Source of the DNA: Sitta carolinensis
Taxonomy: Eukaryota > Chordata > Aves > Passeriformes > Sittidae
Assembly (NCBI GenBank): GCA_032173965.1
Contig: CM063290.1
Coordinates: 5,903,501-5,967,500, forward strand
Length of the DNA stretch: 64,000 bases
Direction of reading: 5' to 3'
Shown here: in pieces, positions 61,708-64,000 of the stretch
How the letters are laid out: every line of letters begins with the position of its first letter
Position numbering within the stretch: the stretch's first letter is position 1
Notes under the pieces: model-generated
Seen by the model: the letters and a program-made list of their open reading frames with translations, nothing else
Database searches by the model: none
What the model was told of the DNA's origin: nothing
Program-made: the position numbers and the translations under genes

Positions 61708-62736
61708 GAGAATGGCTGAGAGTAGGCTTTCATCTGATTTTCATTTTTTATTCTAACTCTTTTGAGGGAAGTGATGAGAGTGGGGATCAAGACTGTTTTT
61801 TGATCAGGGACAAACTCAGTTTCAGGCATATTTGAAAAACGAAGATTCTGCTTCCTTTGTTATAGTTGTTTAGAGCAGCAAAGGGAAATTATGTTCCACT
61901 GATGCTCAGTGTCTCTAATTGTAATTAAATTTCTGACAGTGAACAACTGACTTTGTACTTGTAATTAAAGAAAAAGTTTGCTAGTTCAGCTGCCTGTTTT
62001 TCATGAACTTGACTGAATCAGCATTTAAAATAAGAGGCATCACAAGGAAAAGGCATCTCTTCTACTTACAGGAAATCAAATCTTGATTTCTTTTAAATAT
62101 TATATAAATTAGACCCTTCTGGCCATATCCATCCCTGCTCTCATTCTAACCAGCGGTTTCAAAAGATGAGTGAATGACTACAGTCCCTTGTTTTTATGAA
62201 CTGCAGTTAAAAATCCATGAGTTTTCTTTAGACAAATGGTGTCTTTTGAAGCTATTCATGAATTGCCTTTTTTCTTTTTTCCCTGGGTCATAGGAATCAC
62301 TGAATTAATCCAGAAATTCAGAATGCACATCCATTTCTATCATCATTGCTGGGTTTGCTTAGGTATAATACTTTCCTTGTCAGCTTCTTTTGTCTACTTC
62401 AATATAATTTTTATTTACTCTGTGGCAGCAAATACCCAGAACACCTATATTTGATTGAAACTTTACCATCTGTGATCTTCATATGTGTGGGATGTGTCTG
62501 GTAAATTGAAGTGTAACACTTTCCTGTTTTGCTGTGGCTGCAGATGGGAATTCCTTTTTGATGAGCAGTTGATTTTCTCAAGGTGCTGTAGGATCACTGC
62601 AAGGTAGACTTGGTGTCCTCCAATTACATATCCCTCACTCAACACAACTTTCCTTGAGATTTTTCTCCCTACATTTTAAATAGAACTGAACAGATCTTAT
62701 GAAAAGTTTTGGTGGAAATTTCCTTTTATCCCAGTT
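61708..62736. other. Noncoding DNA, nothing recognised
   Basis: A+T-rich unique sequence with no recognised repeat, exon or RNA gene. Confidence 0.6.
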
Positions 62737-63180
62737 ATGTCCAATATCTACTACTTAACTGGCAAGAAAATTAGATTCCTAGAAAACCTGCTGTGTCTCT
62801 GTTTTTGTGTGAGGCTAAAGCTTGAGTGCAAAATGGCTTTTTTTCCACGGGTGTGTGTAGGGTGGGTGGGTCTGAGCTGCCTCTGGGTGTGCAGAGGCTG
62901 GAACCAGAACTGTGGGAAAATCCCATGCACAGACATTGGGACTGACTGCACGTGGGCCAGGATGGGTATAGATACCAGCACTTCACCCAGCATTTATCCC
63001 ACACTGTTTCCACTCTTTTTGAGTATCAGTGGGTGCAAATTACTACCCTTACAAATGTTGTTTCTGCATTCACTAAGAGCAGACCAGATCCTAGTGCTTT
63101 GTGGTAGAATTGTGGATTGTCAGCCTGAAGCTGGAGATGGGAGCTATGATTTTTTAGGCAGAATTGGCAATGATTTTTGA
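62737..63180 (+). other. 147-codon ATG-started open frame, probably not a gene
   Basis: Among the longest open frames in the window this one does begin with ATG, in a weak context (T at -3 and at +4). The product begins MSNIYYLTGKKIRFL and has hydrophobic, cysteine-rich stretches. It lacks a clear signal peptide and resembles no family I know. Two minus-strand frames overlap it at 62,751-63,013. No convincing promoter, splice sites or coding-type bias was noticed. It is listed only because it is the longest ATG frame. Confidence 0.12.
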
Positions 63181-64000
63181 GAATTTAGGTGAATCTTCAC
63201 TTCATGCTGCTCATCAGGAGTATGGTTCATCTGTTGAGTCAATGGAGGTCTATCCAAACTAACTCCTGCAGAATTTTCCTTCATTGTCCTTGATAGTATT
63301 AAAAAACTGGATGGTAATTTTGGTGAACTTCTTTTACTATGCAGGTATTACTGGGATCTATGTTCTGAGTGTTATTGCTGAAACAAAAGTAAGGAAAACA
63401 TAAGGAGTTTTGAAAAAATCAAAGGAAGCATCCCAAATGTTCTCAGAATCTAAAAAAATATGTATTTGTGAAAGGGAGGATGTAGTTGTCTTCCTCCCAG
63501 AAGATACATGGCATTACAGGAGATTTAAGGTGGTCATTGGGTTCAAAAGCATGAGATGAATCCCTTCAGGTACCTGTGGATATCTGTAGGAAAAAACCTC
63601 CTTACCCTCCACAGAGAGGAAGATGAAAGGAGCTGGGTGCTGAGATCACAGGCTGTATAATCAGCACCTTCAAAACAAGAACCTTTACAGATCCTTTGAT
63701 GGTGCTATAGAATGAACATCTACCGTATTGAATACATTCTTGGGAAGAGAATGGAGTCTGAGCAAATAAAAAGTACAAGCTTTAATTTAAAAGATCCAGA
63801 TTTTTCATTCTGAGAGTGCCAGTTGATTTTCGAGTGTTCTGTGGGATTTGACATATGGTTTTATTGGGTTAGCACAATTATCCTGGAACCACTTATGGAC
63901 AGCACTGACAAAGGCAGCTCTTGGGAGTGTGATTACGAGAAGACACTCAGCGTTTCTCAAGTGTTGTCTTTAGTAGTACTTGAGCAACTGACTTTGCAGA
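63181..64000. other. Noncoding DNA, nothing recognised
   Basis: Unique, moderately A+T-rich sequence to the end of the window, without recognised features. Confidence 0.6.

Overview
This window looks like vertebrate nuclear DNA with no gene that I can identify. It is A+T-rich, CpG-poor over nearly all its length, and stop codons break every frame. The best taxonomic clue is the repeats. There are four fragments of CR1 LINEs, two of them at their 3' ends, and one copy ends in the family's ATTCTRTG-type repeats. This points to a bird or another sauropsid. A bird is most likely, and a passerine is plausible but unproven. There is also one very old MIR-type SINE, which fits an amniote.

Layout: 1-12,687 is unique noncoding DNA with a retrocopy-like 3' end and A/C-rich tail (4,176-4,334), a MIR SINE (6,471-6,660), a G-quadruplex-prone T/G tract (8,727-8,845) and a T36 run (11,247-11,282). 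From 12,688 to 16,010 there is a CR1 fragment running into a CTAT-type microsatellite, then a second CR1-like 3' end. From 16,011 to 29,098 there is A+T-rich unique DNA with several short perfect palindromes. An antisense CR1 lies at 29,099-29,360. From 29,361 to 50,431 the DNA is unique again, with two more polyadenylation-signal-plus-tail structures (40,204 on + and 41,489 on -), a TAAA microsatellite and an exon-like or conserved-element-like block (49,060-49,360). The clearest CR1 3' terminus is at 50,432-50,618. A 24-bp tandem duplication (52,221) and a strong hairpin (58,137) follow.

The one sharp change in composition is at about 61,260-61,562. This is a small G+C-rich CpG island, next to a TATA box that reads in both directions, with short ATG-started ORFs on each side. 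It is the best candidate for a promoter or first exon. Everything else reads as intergenic or deep intronic sequence, such as a gene desert.

Many long open frames here start at TTG or GTG and match no protein family I know, so I treat them as chance. I found no rRNA, tRNA, snRNA, known microRNA, CRISPR array, intact retroviral gene or undescribed multi-gene system.
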